Source: UBA8444 sp964003875
GTDB lineage: Bacteria; Bacteroidota; Bacteroidia; Flavobacteriales; UBA7312
Direction: 5' to 3'
NCBI GenBank assembly: GCA_964003875.1
Contig: CAXFLH010000071.1
Coordinates: forward strand, 1-8,451
DNA length: 8,451 nt
Under the pieces are notes generated by a model that was given only the letters and a program-made list of their open reading frames with translations, was not told the DNA's origin and did no database searches. Below are positions 1 through 7,453 of the stretch, piece by piece. Both the position numbers and the translations under genes were made by a program. The number at the start of each line of letters is the position of its first letter. The first letter of the stretch is position 1.

Positions 1-204
1 AGCGATACAAATGGGAAATTAGATTCTATTGTAGCCTATCACAAAGAACCAAAGAGAGAAGATTATATGCAGGAAAACGGTCAAAAACTAGAGTATGATG
101 TAGATAGAATGTACGCTAAATTCAACTCTGACTTAATACTGATTCAGTTTTATGTGTTTGATAAAATACTATTGAGAACACCTCAATTTTCTGTTGAAAA
201 ATAG
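1..204 (+). CDS. 3' end of an unrecognised protein (partial)
   Basis: Reading frame 1 is open from the first base of the window to a TAG stop at 202-204, giving the last 67 residues of a protein whose start lies outside. The segment is charged and ends in an alternating hydrophobic stretch (FNSDLILIQFYVFDKILL), which could be beta structure. No signature motif is visible and I do not recognise the family. The tail lacks the C-terminal membrane segment expected of the gliding protein GldG, which I recall as a neighbour of dnaN in many Flavobacteriia, so I do not make that assignment. The stop lies 72 bases before the dnaN start, and a separate promoter element sits between them, so dnaN need not depend on this gene for transcription. 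That the frame is coding is fairly secure; its function is unknown. Confidence 0.65.
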   Translation, partial: SDTNGKLDSIVAYHKEPKREDYMQENGQKLEYDVDRMYAKFNSDLILIQFYVFDKILLRTPQFSVEK

Positions 205-240
205 TTGAAAAGTATATCATATTAACAAATGTAATTCTTA

Positions 241-248
241 TATATTTG
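241..248 (+). promoter_or_regulatory. Bacteroidota -7 promoter element for dnaN
   Basis: TATATTTG matches the Bacteroidota -7 consensus TAnnTTTG at every defined position. Transcription would begin near 254-256, leaving a leader of about 22 bases before the ATG at 277. No convincing -33 TTG is found at the usual spacing, so the upstream half is weak. The element overlaps the possible TTG start at 250 and argues against it. Confidence 0.5.
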
Positions 249-276
249 TTTGTTAATAGATATAGAAAAAACGAAT

Positions 277-1398
277 ATGAAATTTATAGTTTCTAGTGCT
301 CAATTACTAAAGCAACTCCAAACCGTTAGTGGTGTTTTAAACTCAAGTAACACCCTCCCTATTTTAGATAACTTCCTGTTTGAAATATCAGATAATACGC
401 TTTCCATTTCTGCCTCTGACCTAGAGACAACAATGAAAACAACAATTAAAAATGCTGAAGCAGATGAAGATGGTAACATTGCTATTCCTGCCAAACTATT
501 GTTGGATACGCTTAAAACATTTTCGGATCAACCTCTTACATTTTTAATTGATAAAGATACATACGGTATAGAAATAGGCTCTGAAAATGGTAAGTTCAAA
601 CTAGCTGGACAAAATGGTGATGAATTTCCAAAAATACCATCAATGGAGTCTTCTTCTAAAACAATTATGCCTTCAGAGGTATTAGCATCAGCTATTAATA
701 AAACACTTTTCGCTACAGGAAACGATGAATTAAGACCTATTATGTCTGGTGTTTTTTGTGAATTATCATCTGAAGGTTGCATATTCGTTGCTACAGATGC
801 CCACAAACTTGTCAAATACAGAAGAACTGATGCAACAGCTGATAGTACAGTTTCATTTATTCTCCCTAAAAAGCCACTTACACTATTAAAAAATTCATTG
901 ATTAATGATGGTGATGTGTCTATAGAATACAATGAAACCAATGCCTTTTTTGTATTTGATGATATCGAGCTAATATGCCGACTCATAGATGGAAAGTATC
1001 CTAACTACGAGGCTGTAATACCAAAAGAAAACCCTAATGTGCTAACTATTGATAGATTAGAGTTTTATAATTCCATTCGTAGAGTTGCTATTTTTGCTAG
1101 TAAATCAACTCATCAAATACGTCTTAAAATTGCAGGCTCTGAGTTACACATCTCATCAGAAGATTTAGATTTTTCAAACGAAGCTTTCGAAAGATTAAGC
1201 TGTAACTATGTTGGAGAAGACATAGAAATTGGCTTCAATTCACGTTACTTATTAGAAATGATTAATAATCTTTCATCAGAACAAATTAACCTAGAAATGA
1301 GTGCTCCTAATCGAGCAGGGATAATAATTCCTCAAGATGGAGTATCAGAAAATGAAGAAGTTTTGATGTTAGTAATGCCTGTAATGTTAAATCAATAA
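277..1398 (+). CDS. dnaN: DNA polymerase III subunit beta (sliding clamp)
   Basis: DnaN forms the dimeric ring that tethers DNA polymerase III to DNA and serves as a docking platform for replication and repair proteins in the cytoplasm. The 373-residue product has the usual clamp length, enough for three repeated clamp domains of about 120-125 residues each. It starts MKFIVSS, typical of Bacteroidota clamps, has LPILDNFLFEI near residues 27-37, and ends in the clamp-like VMPVML tail. The frame stays open upstream to a TTG at 250, but the ATG at 277 is preferred because it gives the family N-terminus and because a TATATTTG promoter element covers the TTG. No dnaA or recF is seen nearby. The only downstream gene before the terminator at 2355 is a beta-barrel protein 50 bases away. 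Identification is by family resemblance and is very secure. Confidence 0.97.
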   Translation: MKFIVSSAQLLKQLQTVSGVLNSSNTLPILDNFLFEISDNTLSISASDLETTMKTTIKNAEADEDGNIAIPAKLLLDTLKTFSDQPLTFLIDKDTYGIEIGSENGKFKLAGQNGDEFPKIPSMESSSKTIMPSEVLASAINKTLFATGNDELRPIMSGVFCELSSEGCIFVATDAHKLVKYRRTDATADSTVSFILPKKPLTLLKNSLINDGDVSIEYNETNAFFVFDDIELICRLIDGKYPNYEAVIPKENPNVLTIDRLEFYNSIRRVAIFASKSTHQIRLKIAGSELHISSEDLDFSNEAFERLSCNYVGEDIEIGFNSRYLLEMINNLSSEQINLEMSAPNRAGIIIPQDGVSENEEVLMLVMPVMLNQ

Positions 1399-1448
1399 TT
1401 CAAATAGCTTATATTAGCAAACAATTAGAACAACTATAAATCACTATT

Positions 1449-2333
1449 ATGAAAAATATAATTCTAGTCATATTAGTTATCGCTACTACTCAAGTAAATG
1501 CCCAATTTGAAAAAGGAAATTGGTTTCTTGGAGCTTCAAGTAGTAATATTAATTTCAGCTCATCTACTAACTCAGAAAACACTATTGATGTCACTTTTAC
1601 GGGTTTTAGAGATACTTTAGTTAATGATACAGACAGTTTGAATCTCGACTTTTTATTCCCCTATTCTTATAAATTAGATCAGGATAAACAAAGTGAGTTT
1701 AATGTCAATCTAAAAATGGGATATTTTATTGCTAACAAGCTAATGCTTGGTGTAGGCTTTGGATATGACACTGAAACAAGTCTTTTCAAAACAAATCCTG
1801 ATTCTGAGATTTCAAATGCTAGTTTGGCAGATAGTATGATCAATGTTTGGTTTACAGGTCTTCCAGATGTAATTACGAATGGTACAACTTATGCTGACCA
1901 CTATTTCGAACTTTATAGCTTAGTGGCTGCATCGGTTGATAATGACTTAACATATTCTAAAACTTTAATGACAATTTCTCCTTTTGTTAGATACAACTTT
2001 CAACTAAGAAAAGGTAACTCCATCTTCGTTGATGGTTCTTACAGAATGGCTTATGGAAAAGAAGAAGTTAAAGATGCTATCAGTTCAGTTAGCCAAACAA
2101 CAGAACTAGCGTCATCTACAATTAATTTAGGCTTAGGTTTTTCTGCCTTTTTATCCAATAAATTTAGCGTTGAACCACAATTCAATTACTACATGTACAA
2201 CTCTACAGCTTCTATGAAGGAAGATGCTATGCATCCAATTCTAAGTATCACTGATATGGGAGAAAAAACAACCGAGAGAAAAACTGCTGGCTCGGGAATC
2301 AACTTTTCAGTAGGTTTATCTTTCTATTTCTAG
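1449..2333 (+). CDS. Outer-membrane beta-barrel protein (porin-like family)
   Basis: The 294-residue product begins with a Sec signal peptide: basic MK, a hydrophobic core and a predicted cleavage after QVNA (about residue 18), leaving a mature start QFEKG. The rest is rich in alternating polar and hydrophobic strands (for example NLKMGYFIANKLMLGVGFGY, SIFVDGSYRMAYG and NLGLGFSAFLSNKFSVEPQF). It ends in FSVGLSFYF, a C-terminal aromatic strand of the type recognised by the BAM complex. This fits the Bacteroidota outer-membrane beta-barrel families (PF13505/PF13568 type). An insertion around residues 115-165 looks like long surface loops. Substrate and function cannot be told. A weak TATATTAG element at 1410-1417 (7 of 8 to the -7 consensus) could give it its own promoter. 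Otherwise it may be read through from dnaN. A hairpin terminator follows 22 bases after the stop. Confidence 0.85.
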   Translation: MKNIILVILVIATTQVNAQFEKGNWFLGASSSNINFSSSTNSENTIDVTFTGFRDTLVNDTDSLNLDFLFPYSYKLDQDKQSEFNVNLKMGYFIANKLMLGVGFGYDTETSLFKTNPDSEISNASLADSMINVWFTGLPDVITNGTTYADHYFELYSLVAASVDNDLTYSKTLMTISPFVRYNFQLRKGNSIFVDGSYRMAYGKEEVKDAISSVSQTTELASSTINLGLGFSAFLSNKFSVEPQFNYYMYNSTASMKEDAMHPILSITDMGEKTTERKTAGSGINFSVGLSFYF

Positions 2334-2354
2334 AAAATTTTAAACACAACATTT

Positions 2355-2386
2355 AAAGACTTTGCATTTTGCAAAGTCTTTTTTTT
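2355..2386 (+). terminator. Rho-independent terminator after the beta-barrel gene
   Basis: This is a perfect 11-base-pair stem (2355-2365 with 2371-2381, arm AAAGACTTTGC) closing a five-base ATTTT loop. Six T residues run from 2381 to 2386, the first of them inside the stem. It lies 22 bases after the barrel gene stop. Read on the minus strand the stem is followed only by AAATG, so it is a poor terminator for the convergent comB transcript. Confidence 0.9.
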
Positions 2387-2529
2387 AGTCATTTTCTTGG
2401 AATTACCATTCATCCATATTGGGCTAGCCGACATCTATCCATACTGAATACCAAATACGCGCTGTAGCTAAGATAGATTTGTGCATCTATCTTTCAACTA
2501 ATCCATTTAACACTGTATTATATACTTTT

Positions 2530-3246
2530 TCAAGAGTAAGAAATCAATACGTTATCTTTCAAAATAGGAACGACTTCAGACTTATTCAATTCTAAGCAAT
2601 AACGTACATCGTTTTCTATGCCTAAATGTGCTAAACGTTTTCTATGCTGAGAATCTTTTAAGAAATCAAATAAGTTGTCTTTAGCCTTTTGATAAAGTAT
2701 TAAACTACTTGCTGTAGAATCGTTATCGTAGTAAAAATTATCATTTTTAATCAATTCTTCGGTTAAGGCACCTGCAAATAGGGTATCCTCTAGACAGTAG
2801 TCATTTTTCCAACCAGCACACAAAATAATAATCCCTTTATCCATTTCTACTAAAAATGAAGTTAAGGCTTTTAAGTTTAAAAATGAACCCGTCACAACAA
2901 GATGATCTTGTTTAGCAATATTTATGGCTTTTGTCCCATTAGTAGTGGTCAACACCATCTTTTTACCTTCAAGAGAATGATTGGAATATTCTGTCGGAGA
3001 GTTTCCTAAATCAAAACCTCTAACAATTTTGCCATTTCTCTCAGCAGCTATGATATACTCATCATTATCCTTATGATCTAAAGCATCCTCTATCGTAGAA
3101 ACAGGCATAATAGACTCAACTCCAAGCTCTAAAGCAGTGCATATTGCTGAAGTAGCTCTCAATACGTCAACAACAACGACAACACTTGTTCTATCGGAAT
3201 ATATCGGAAAAAGAGATGGGGTTAAGCAAACTTTAATATTGTTCAT
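2530..3246 (-). CDS. comB: 2-phosphosulfolactate phosphatase family protein (ComB-like)
   Basis: ComB hydrolyses 2-phosphosulfolactate to 3-sulfolactate, a Mg-dependent step of coenzyme M synthesis first described in methanogens. Homologues occur in many bacteria that do not make coenzyme M, and their role there is unclear. The 238-residue cytoplasmic product shows the family hallmarks: VVVDVLRATS (24-33), AER (68-70), GNSPTEY (81-87), LTTTNGTKAI (99-108), SFLN (121-124) and CAGW with a following LEDTLFAGAL (143-161). Length is normal for the family. The ATG is only 5 bases past the gcvT stop, so the two genes are almost certainly co-transcribed, which may place the enzyme near one-carbon or sulfonate metabolism. 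No clear intrinsic terminator follows. The family call is secure, but the true substrate in this organism is not. Confidence 0.88.
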   Translation of the reverse strand: MNNIKVCLTPSLFPIYSDRTSVVVVVDVLRATSAICTALELGVESIMPVSTIEDALDHKDNDEYIIAAERNGKIVRGFDLGNSPTEYSNHSLEGKKMVLTTTNGTKAINIAKQDHLVVTGSFLNLKALTSFLVEMDKGIIILCAGWKNDYCLEDTLFAGALTEELIKNDNFYYDNDSTASSLILYQKAKDNLFDFLKDSQHRKRLAHLGIENDVRYCLELNKSEVVPILKDNVLISYS

Positions 3247-3251
3247 AGAAA

Positions 3252-4334
3252 CTATGATTTGTAAAACGGTAATTTAACGACTTGAGCCTTGAGTTTCTTA
3301 TTTCTTATATGAATATACAGCTTAGTATCGCTTTTAGCATATTCTGAATTCACATAACCCATACCAATAGATTTTTGTAGTGATGGTGACATAGTACCTG
3401 AAGTAACAAATCCGATTTCTTCATCCTTTTCATTTAGGATTGTATATCCATTTCTAGCAATACCTCTGTCTAGCATTTCAAAACCTACTCTTTTACGCTG
3501 AACACCATTCTCTTTTTGTAATTGTAATTCTTTAGAATAGTTAAAATTGTTATTAAACTTAGTTATCCAAGCTAGGCCAGCTTCTAAAGGTGAAGTTTCA
3601 TCGTCTATATCGTTACCATAAAGACAAAAACCCATTTCTAAACGTAAAGTATCTCTAGCAGCCAAACCTATTGGTTGTATGCCGTAAGATTTACCAGACT
3701 CTAAAATTGATTCCCATATCGATTCGGCAATGTTGTTTGGAAAATATATTTCAAATCCACCAGCACCTGTATATCCAGTAGCTGAAATGATAACATCTTT
3801 AAATCCACAAAAATCAGCTAAAGCAAAAGTATAATACTTCATAGCTGATAAATCAAGCGAAGTGAGTGCTTGAAGTGCTTGTGATGCCATAGGTCCTTGT
3901 ACAGCCAATAAAGAATAATCATCCGATTGATTACTTATTTTAACATTATTTGTGTTGAATTGTTGAATCCAATTAAAATCCTTTTCAGTATTTGAGGCAT
4001 TAACTACCAACATATATTTATCAGCATTGAATCTGTAAACTAGTAAATCATCAACTATGCCCCCTTCTAAATTAGGCATACAAGAATACTGAACTTGACC
4101 ATCAACTAAAGCAGAAACATCATTAGAGGTTACTCTTTGTATTAAATCCAAAGCATGAGGACCTTCAACAAAAAACTCTCCCATATGAGAAACGTCGAAA
4201 ACCCCTACCTTATCTCTAACATTTAGGTGTTCAACTGTTACGCCTAGGTACTGAACTGGCATATTGTATCCTGCAAAGGGCACCATTTTAGCACCTAAAT
4301 CAATATGTTTTTGTGTAAGAGCAGTTGTTTTCAT
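3252..4334 (-). CDS. gcvT: Glycine cleavage system T protein (aminomethyltransferase)
   Basis: GcvT transfers the methylene group from aminomethyl-lipoyl H protein to tetrahydrofolate, releasing ammonia and giving 5,10-methylene-THF. The 360-residue product has normal family length and the expected landmarks: PFAGYNMPVQY (19-29), DVSHMGE (47-53), GGIVDDLLVY (91-100) with the conserved acidic pair at 95-96, YTGAGGFEI (188-196), RDTLRLEMG (227-235), LEAGLAW (250-256) and GFVTSGTMSPSL (308-319). The frame extends to a TTG at 4355, but the ATG at 4334 gives the usual MKxTALTxKHI start and lies downstream of a -7 promoter element covering that TTG. GcvP and GcvH are not in the window, so the system is dispersed. 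comB follows after 5 bases. The upstream antiporter ends 27 bases before this start, so read-through is also possible. Confidence 0.96.
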   Translation of the reverse strand: MKTTALTQKHIDLGAKMVPFAGYNMPVQYLGVTVEHLNVRDKVGVFDVSHMGEFFVEGPHALDLIQRVTSNDVSALVDGQVQYSCMPNLEGGIVDDLLVYRFNADKYMLVVNASNTEKDFNWIQQFNTNNVKISNQSDDYSLLAVQGPMASQALQALTSLDLSAMKYYTFALADFCGFKDVIISATGYTGAGGFEIYFPNNIAESIWESILESGKSYGIQPIGLAARDTLRLEMGFCLYGNDIDDETSPLEAGLAWITKFNNNFNYSKELQLQKENGVQRKRVGFEMLDRGIARNGYTILNEKDEEIGFVTSGTMSPSLQKSIGMGYVNSEYAKSDTKLYIHIRNKKLKAQVVKLPFYKS

Positions 4335-4352
4335 TGAGTTAATTTTAGGGCG

Positions 4353-4360
4353 CAAATATA
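4353..4360 (-). promoter_or_regulatory. -7 promoter element for gcvT-comB
   Basis: On the minus strand this reads TATATTTG, a full match to TAnnTTTG. It lies directly past the antiporter stop codon (4362-4364). Initiation would fall near 4346, leaving a very short leader of about 12 bases before the gcvT ATG. A TTG on the minus strand at 4378-4376 is only 15 bases upstream, which is short for a -33 partner, so this half is uncertain. Confidence 0.45.
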
Positions 4361-4361
4361 A

Positions 4362-6179
4362 CTATTTTAACTCCCCAATATATGCTAGAACATCTCCTTT
4401 TACGAATTGATATTCAAAATCAACAGTAATGAATTGAATGGTGTCATTTCTTCTAAGAAGAATCGGCAGATAAGACTCCTTATCACTTTCAATAAGAGAT
4501 TTCAAATGATCTTCTGAAGTGATTTCCATATCATGAACTTCAGGATATTTTCTTACCAATTCTATTAGTTTAATATAATCTGAATCATCTGAAAATAAAA
4601 TATTATTAGGTCTAGATAAAGCGTCAAATTTTATCTCATTAACAGTAATAAGACGATAAACATTAGATTCTCCAAAGGTTGACTTGAGTTTCCTACAAGC
4701 AAATATATTGACATCATTACTAGAAGTTAGAGCTAATAAATGTCCAACATCGTCAAATTCTAAATCATCGTCATCAGAAAGAATGTTTTTTTCAAGGACA
4801 TTTAAACTTGCTGCTCTTGCTTGACGTATATTTTCCTTGGATAAATCAACTAGAGTGTTTGAAATATGGTGTTTTTCAAGGTACTTAGCTATGCTGATAG
4901 AACCCTCGTTTGCCCCTACAATAACTACTCCATTTTTCACATCTTGAACCAATCCCAAAAGACGAGCAACAAATTTTGCTGATAAGCCATTTAAAGTTAC
5001 TGTTCCTAGAATTATCATAAAAGTCAAGGGAACCAATAACTCCACATCTTCCCTTAATGAGGGAGGTAGAGAAATTTTATCCGACATTAAATACAAAGAA
5101 AATAAAGAGGCAACAGCGGCAGCTACAATACCTTTAGGACCAATCCAAGCTACAAAAGCTTTTTCTTTCCAATTCAAATCAGACTTCCATGAACTTATCC
5201 ATACTACTATAGGTCGAAGTACAAACACAACAACTAAAAAGATGTATAAAGAATTTATTTCTAACAATCTTAAATCCTCCATAGATATTTTAGTGGAAAG
5301 AATGATAAAGAGTACGGATATCAAAATAACCGTTAGACTTTCTTTAAAATCTAGAATCTTATCTAGATTTGGAGTTTTTATATTAGCTAACAAAATCCCC
5401 ATAACAGTAACAGATAATAAACCAGATTCTGCTTGTAGAGTATCAGCACCAGCAAAAGCAAAAATGACAAACCCTAAAGAAAGAACATTGATTAAAAAAT
5501 GAGGAATCAAATTTCTTTTTAGTAATGTATGTAAAGTCCAGCCTGAAATTAAACCAAAAAAAGTTCCCACACATAGGGTTAAAAAGAAGGTTTTTAAGGC
5601 TACTTGAGTAAGTCCCATAGAATGGTCTCCACCAACCCCCATAGTAGAAACAAATAATAACTCATATACCAAAACAGCAACCAAAGCACCGATAGGGTCA
5701 ATGGCTATACCCTCCCACTTTAGAATAGTACTAATATTTTTCTTAGGACGAACACTTCGAAGAATAGGAGCAATTACTGTTGGACCAGTAACTATAATTA
5801 ATGAACCAAATAATAAACCTACTCTATAATCCATATCAAGGAAATAATGAGCTGCTAATGCCCCTCCTATACCCATAACTATTGGGCCAACAATAAGTAA
5901 GTTTCTAACTACACCTGCTAACTGTCTAACTTCTTTAAATTTTAAGGTAAGTCCACCTTCAAATAAGATGACCCCTACGGAAAGTGAAACAAAATAATAC
6001 ATGGTTTTACCAGCAAAAATATTTTCTGGATCAATCCATTTTTCGTCTAAAAATAAAGTGGAAAGAGGCCCCATCACAAGACCTAGTATAATTAAAGGGA
6101 AAATAGCTGGTATTTTCATTCTCCATGCTATCCATTGAGCCAATAAACCGATAACTATTATTGCAGCGAGTTCTAACAT
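4362..6179 (-). CDS. CPA1-type cation/proton antiporter with C-terminal TrkA-N-like domain
   Basis: This is a 605-residue inner-membrane exchanger that probably swaps Na+ or K+ for protons. Residues 1-410 form about a dozen hydrophobic segments of the Na+/H+ exchanger fold (PF00999), with VGVILFEGGLTL (68-79), VTGPTVIAPIL (130-140), GIAIDPIGAL (157-166, likely ion-binding Asp161) and GPKGIVAAAVASLF (347-360). A soluble Rossmann-like TrkA-N region follows from about 416 to 515, starting GVVIVGANEGS and keeping an acidic residue after strand two (LVD, 443-445). The last 50 residues resemble a small TrkA-C-like module. The nucleotide-binding loop departs from GxGxxG, and Ile160 precedes Asp161 in place of the Asn or Asp seen in ND/DD motifs. 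Ion specificity cannot be assigned. A weak TATATTTA element (6203-6196) may provide its promoter. gcvT follows after 27 bases. Confidence 0.9.
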   Translation of the reverse strand: MLELAAIIVIGLLAQWIAWRMKIPAIFPLIILGLVMGPLSTLFLDEKWIDPENIFAGKTMYYFVSLSVGVILFEGGLTLKFKEVRQLAGVVRNLLIVGPIVMGIGGALAAHYFLDMDYRVGLLFGSLIIVTGPTVIAPILRSVRPKKNISTILKWEGIAIDPIGALVAVLVYELLFVSTMGVGGDHSMGLTQVALKTFFLTLCVGTFFGLISGWTLHTLLKRNLIPHFLINVLSLGFVIFAFAGADTLQAESGLLSVTVMGILLANIKTPNLDKILDFKESLTVILISVLFIILSTKISMEDLRLLEINSLYIFLVVVFVLRPIVVWISSWKSDLNWKEKAFVAWIGPKGIVAAAVASLFSLYLMSDKISLPPSLREDVELLVPLTFMIILGTVTLNGLSAKFVARLLGLVQDVKNGVVIVGANEGSISIAKYLEKHHISNTLVDLSKENIRQARAASLNVLEKNILSDDDDLEFDDVGHLLALTSSNDVNIFACRKLKSTFGESNVYRLITVNEIKFDALSRPNNILFSDDSDYIKLIELVRKYPEVHDMEITSEDHLKSLIESDKESYLPILLRRNDTIQFITVDFEYQFVKGDVLAYIGELK

Positions 6180-6195
6180 AATTTTTCAATTTTGA

Positions 6196-6203
6196 TAAAT
6201 ATA
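6196..6203 (-). promoter_or_regulatory. Possible -7 element for the antiporter gene
   Basis: The minus strand reads TATATTTA, 7 of 8 to TAnnTTTG, ending 16 bases before the antiporter ATG. It abuts the T-rich tail of the upstream terminator, so AT-richness alone could explain it. Low confidence. Confidence 0.25.
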
Positions 6204-6234
6204 AAAAAATAAAAAAAGGAGCCGAAGCTCCTTT
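6204..6234 (-). terminator. UUCG-loop rho-independent terminator after the BtuG-like gene
   Basis: On the minus strand an 8-base-pair stem, AAAGGAGC pairing with GCTCCTTT (6234-6227 with 6222-6215), closes a TTCG loop, that is, the very stable UUCG tetraloop. A T-rich tract interrupted by one A (6217-6203) follows. It begins 19 bases after the stop of the gene ending at 6254 and should separate that gene from the antiporter. Confidence 0.9.
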
Positions 6235-6253
6235 AATAAATTTTTAAAAAAAA

Positions 6254-7420
6254 TTATTGTCTGAAAATCTTTTTGCCTGAACGAATATAAACACCCTTTG
6301 GTTGATTTTCAATTTTATTGATTTTTCTTCCAAACAAATCGAAAAAGACATCGTCTTGAGTTTGATTAAAAGAGTAATCTGCTATTGAAGTTGTATTTCT
6401 AACATCAAAAACAATAGTTCCTGGTGATACACCACAATCAAATTCAGAAACTAAATTGTTGTCTGCATCATAAATGTGCACTTTGCCATATGTAGAATAG
6501 TCCGTTTCGGAAGCGTACAGGTAATTATTGACTTCATCGTAAGCTAACTCATAAAAGTTTTGATTGATTCCCAAGGGATTACCCGAAGATAAAAGCGTTG
6601 CTGGATCCCATTCTAACAAAACAGAATCCATTGATATTTGAAAGTTAATTTTATCTCCTCGCAAACAAGATGTACCGCAGCCTGTACTCACATCAGAAAC
6701 ATTAATCGTAGTTGAAGAGTGTGTACTCAAATCTACTTTAGAGAATGATGCACCAGACCAGTTTTTATTATTAACAGTAAAAATATAGTCATCTGTAATC
6801 ATCATATTATCAGGGTTTGTAGCATCCGATCCCAAATCTATTTCCTCCAAATAACTCAGTGTACTTAAATCTAATACGCCAATTAATGATTTTTCATTGC
6901 CCCACTCGAAACCATTATTAATAGCCACATAAAGTTTATTATTGGTATGTACCATATTCTGAGTAGTCCATTTAGGCCCCTCGGTGGTATCTAATTCTGA
7001 AATAAACGTTAAATCAGATTTAGAATATATCTGAAAGTATGAATCAAAACTAACTCCATACTCTCCTCTTGAAACAAATAAATTGTCATTGACAATAAGA
7101 ATATTTCTTACTCCAGTAACTGATTGACTTGCTAATAACTCATATGTATTTAAATCATACTTAAGAAGTTGTGTGTCAGCAGCTACGTAAAAATAATCGC
7201 CGTCAATCAGCATATCTGAAGCAAAACGCGCTTCTTCTATTGTGTCTACTACTGAGTAAATGCTAGTGAAAGGATCATAGCTTCCGATAGTAACTGGGGT
7301 TTCTATTTCTCCTGTTGCATAATCGAAACGACCTTCATTAAGTAACAATACTTGATTAACTACATTTTGCGCCATAACACCTTGGTAAATAAGGCATAAG
7401 ACGAATACTACTTTTTTCAT
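6254..7420 (-). CDS. T9SS-exported beta-propeller, BtuG-like (DUF5074/YncE-type), under B12 riboswitch
   Basis: The 388-residue product has a Sec signal peptide (MKKVVFVLCLIYQGVMA, cut before QNVVNQ) with no lipobox. A repetitive beta-rich body spans about residues 18-343 and a short type A T9SS sorting tail spans 345-388 (DVFFDLFGRKI, PKGVYIRSGKKI). The mature start VNQVLLLNEGRFD and recurring blade-like units (DYFYVAADTQLLKYDL, NKLYVAINNG, DYIFTVNN, NYLYASETD, KVHIYDAD) suggest a YncE/DUF5074-type propeller, the fold of the Bacteroides surface B12-binding protein BtuG. A cobalamin riboswitch leads directly into the gene, which makes B12 capture the most likely role. That role is inference; corrinoid-binding residues cannot be identified by eye. 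Cys248, Cys252 and Cys329 could form a disulfide. The sorting tail is shorter than usual and lacks the PNP-containing first half. The gene appears monocistronic, and no BtuB receptor is in view. Confidence 0.85.
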   Translation of the reverse strand: MKKVVFVLCLIYQGVMAQNVVNQVLLLNEGRFDYATGEIETPVTIGSYDPFTSIYSVVDTIEEARFASDMLIDGDYFYVAADTQLLKYDLNTYELLASQSVTGVRNILIVNDNLFVSRGEYGVSFDSYFQIYSKSDLTFISELDTTEGPKWTTQNMVHTNNKLYVAINNGFEWGNEKSLIGVLDLSTLSYLEEIDLGSDATNPDNMMITDDYIFTVNNKNWSGASFSKVDLSTHSSTTINVSDVSTGCGTSCLRGDKINFQISMDSVLLEWDPATLLSSGNPLGINQNFYELAYDEVNNYLYASETDYSTYGKVHIYDADNNLVSEFDCGVSPGTIVFDVRNTTSIADYSFNQTQDDVFFDLFGRKINKIENQPKGVYIRSGKKIFRQ

Positions 7421-7453
7421 TTTTATTTTAGGTTTTAGATAAATACTAAGATT

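Noticed and set aside
528..986. Minus-strand open frame of 152 codons inside dnaN
   Set aside because: It is antisense to a well-supported dnaN and its Ser/Leu-rich composition is that of a shadow frame. The smaller antisense frames at 300-494 and 5242-5502 are rejected for the same reason.
2407..2446. Two imperfect 15-base direct repeats (CATTCATCCATATTG and CATCTATCCATACTG, 12 of 15 alike)
   Set aside because: Two copies with three mismatches in a 143-base AT-rich gap are too weak to call an array or a binding site. No gene remnant could be read there on either strand.
2470..2493. Inverted repeat AAGATAGAT/ATCTATCTT with a six-base loop, considered as the comB terminator
   Set aside because: The stem is AT-rich and no T-run follows on either strand, so it does not qualify as an intrinsic terminator. 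It may be chance.
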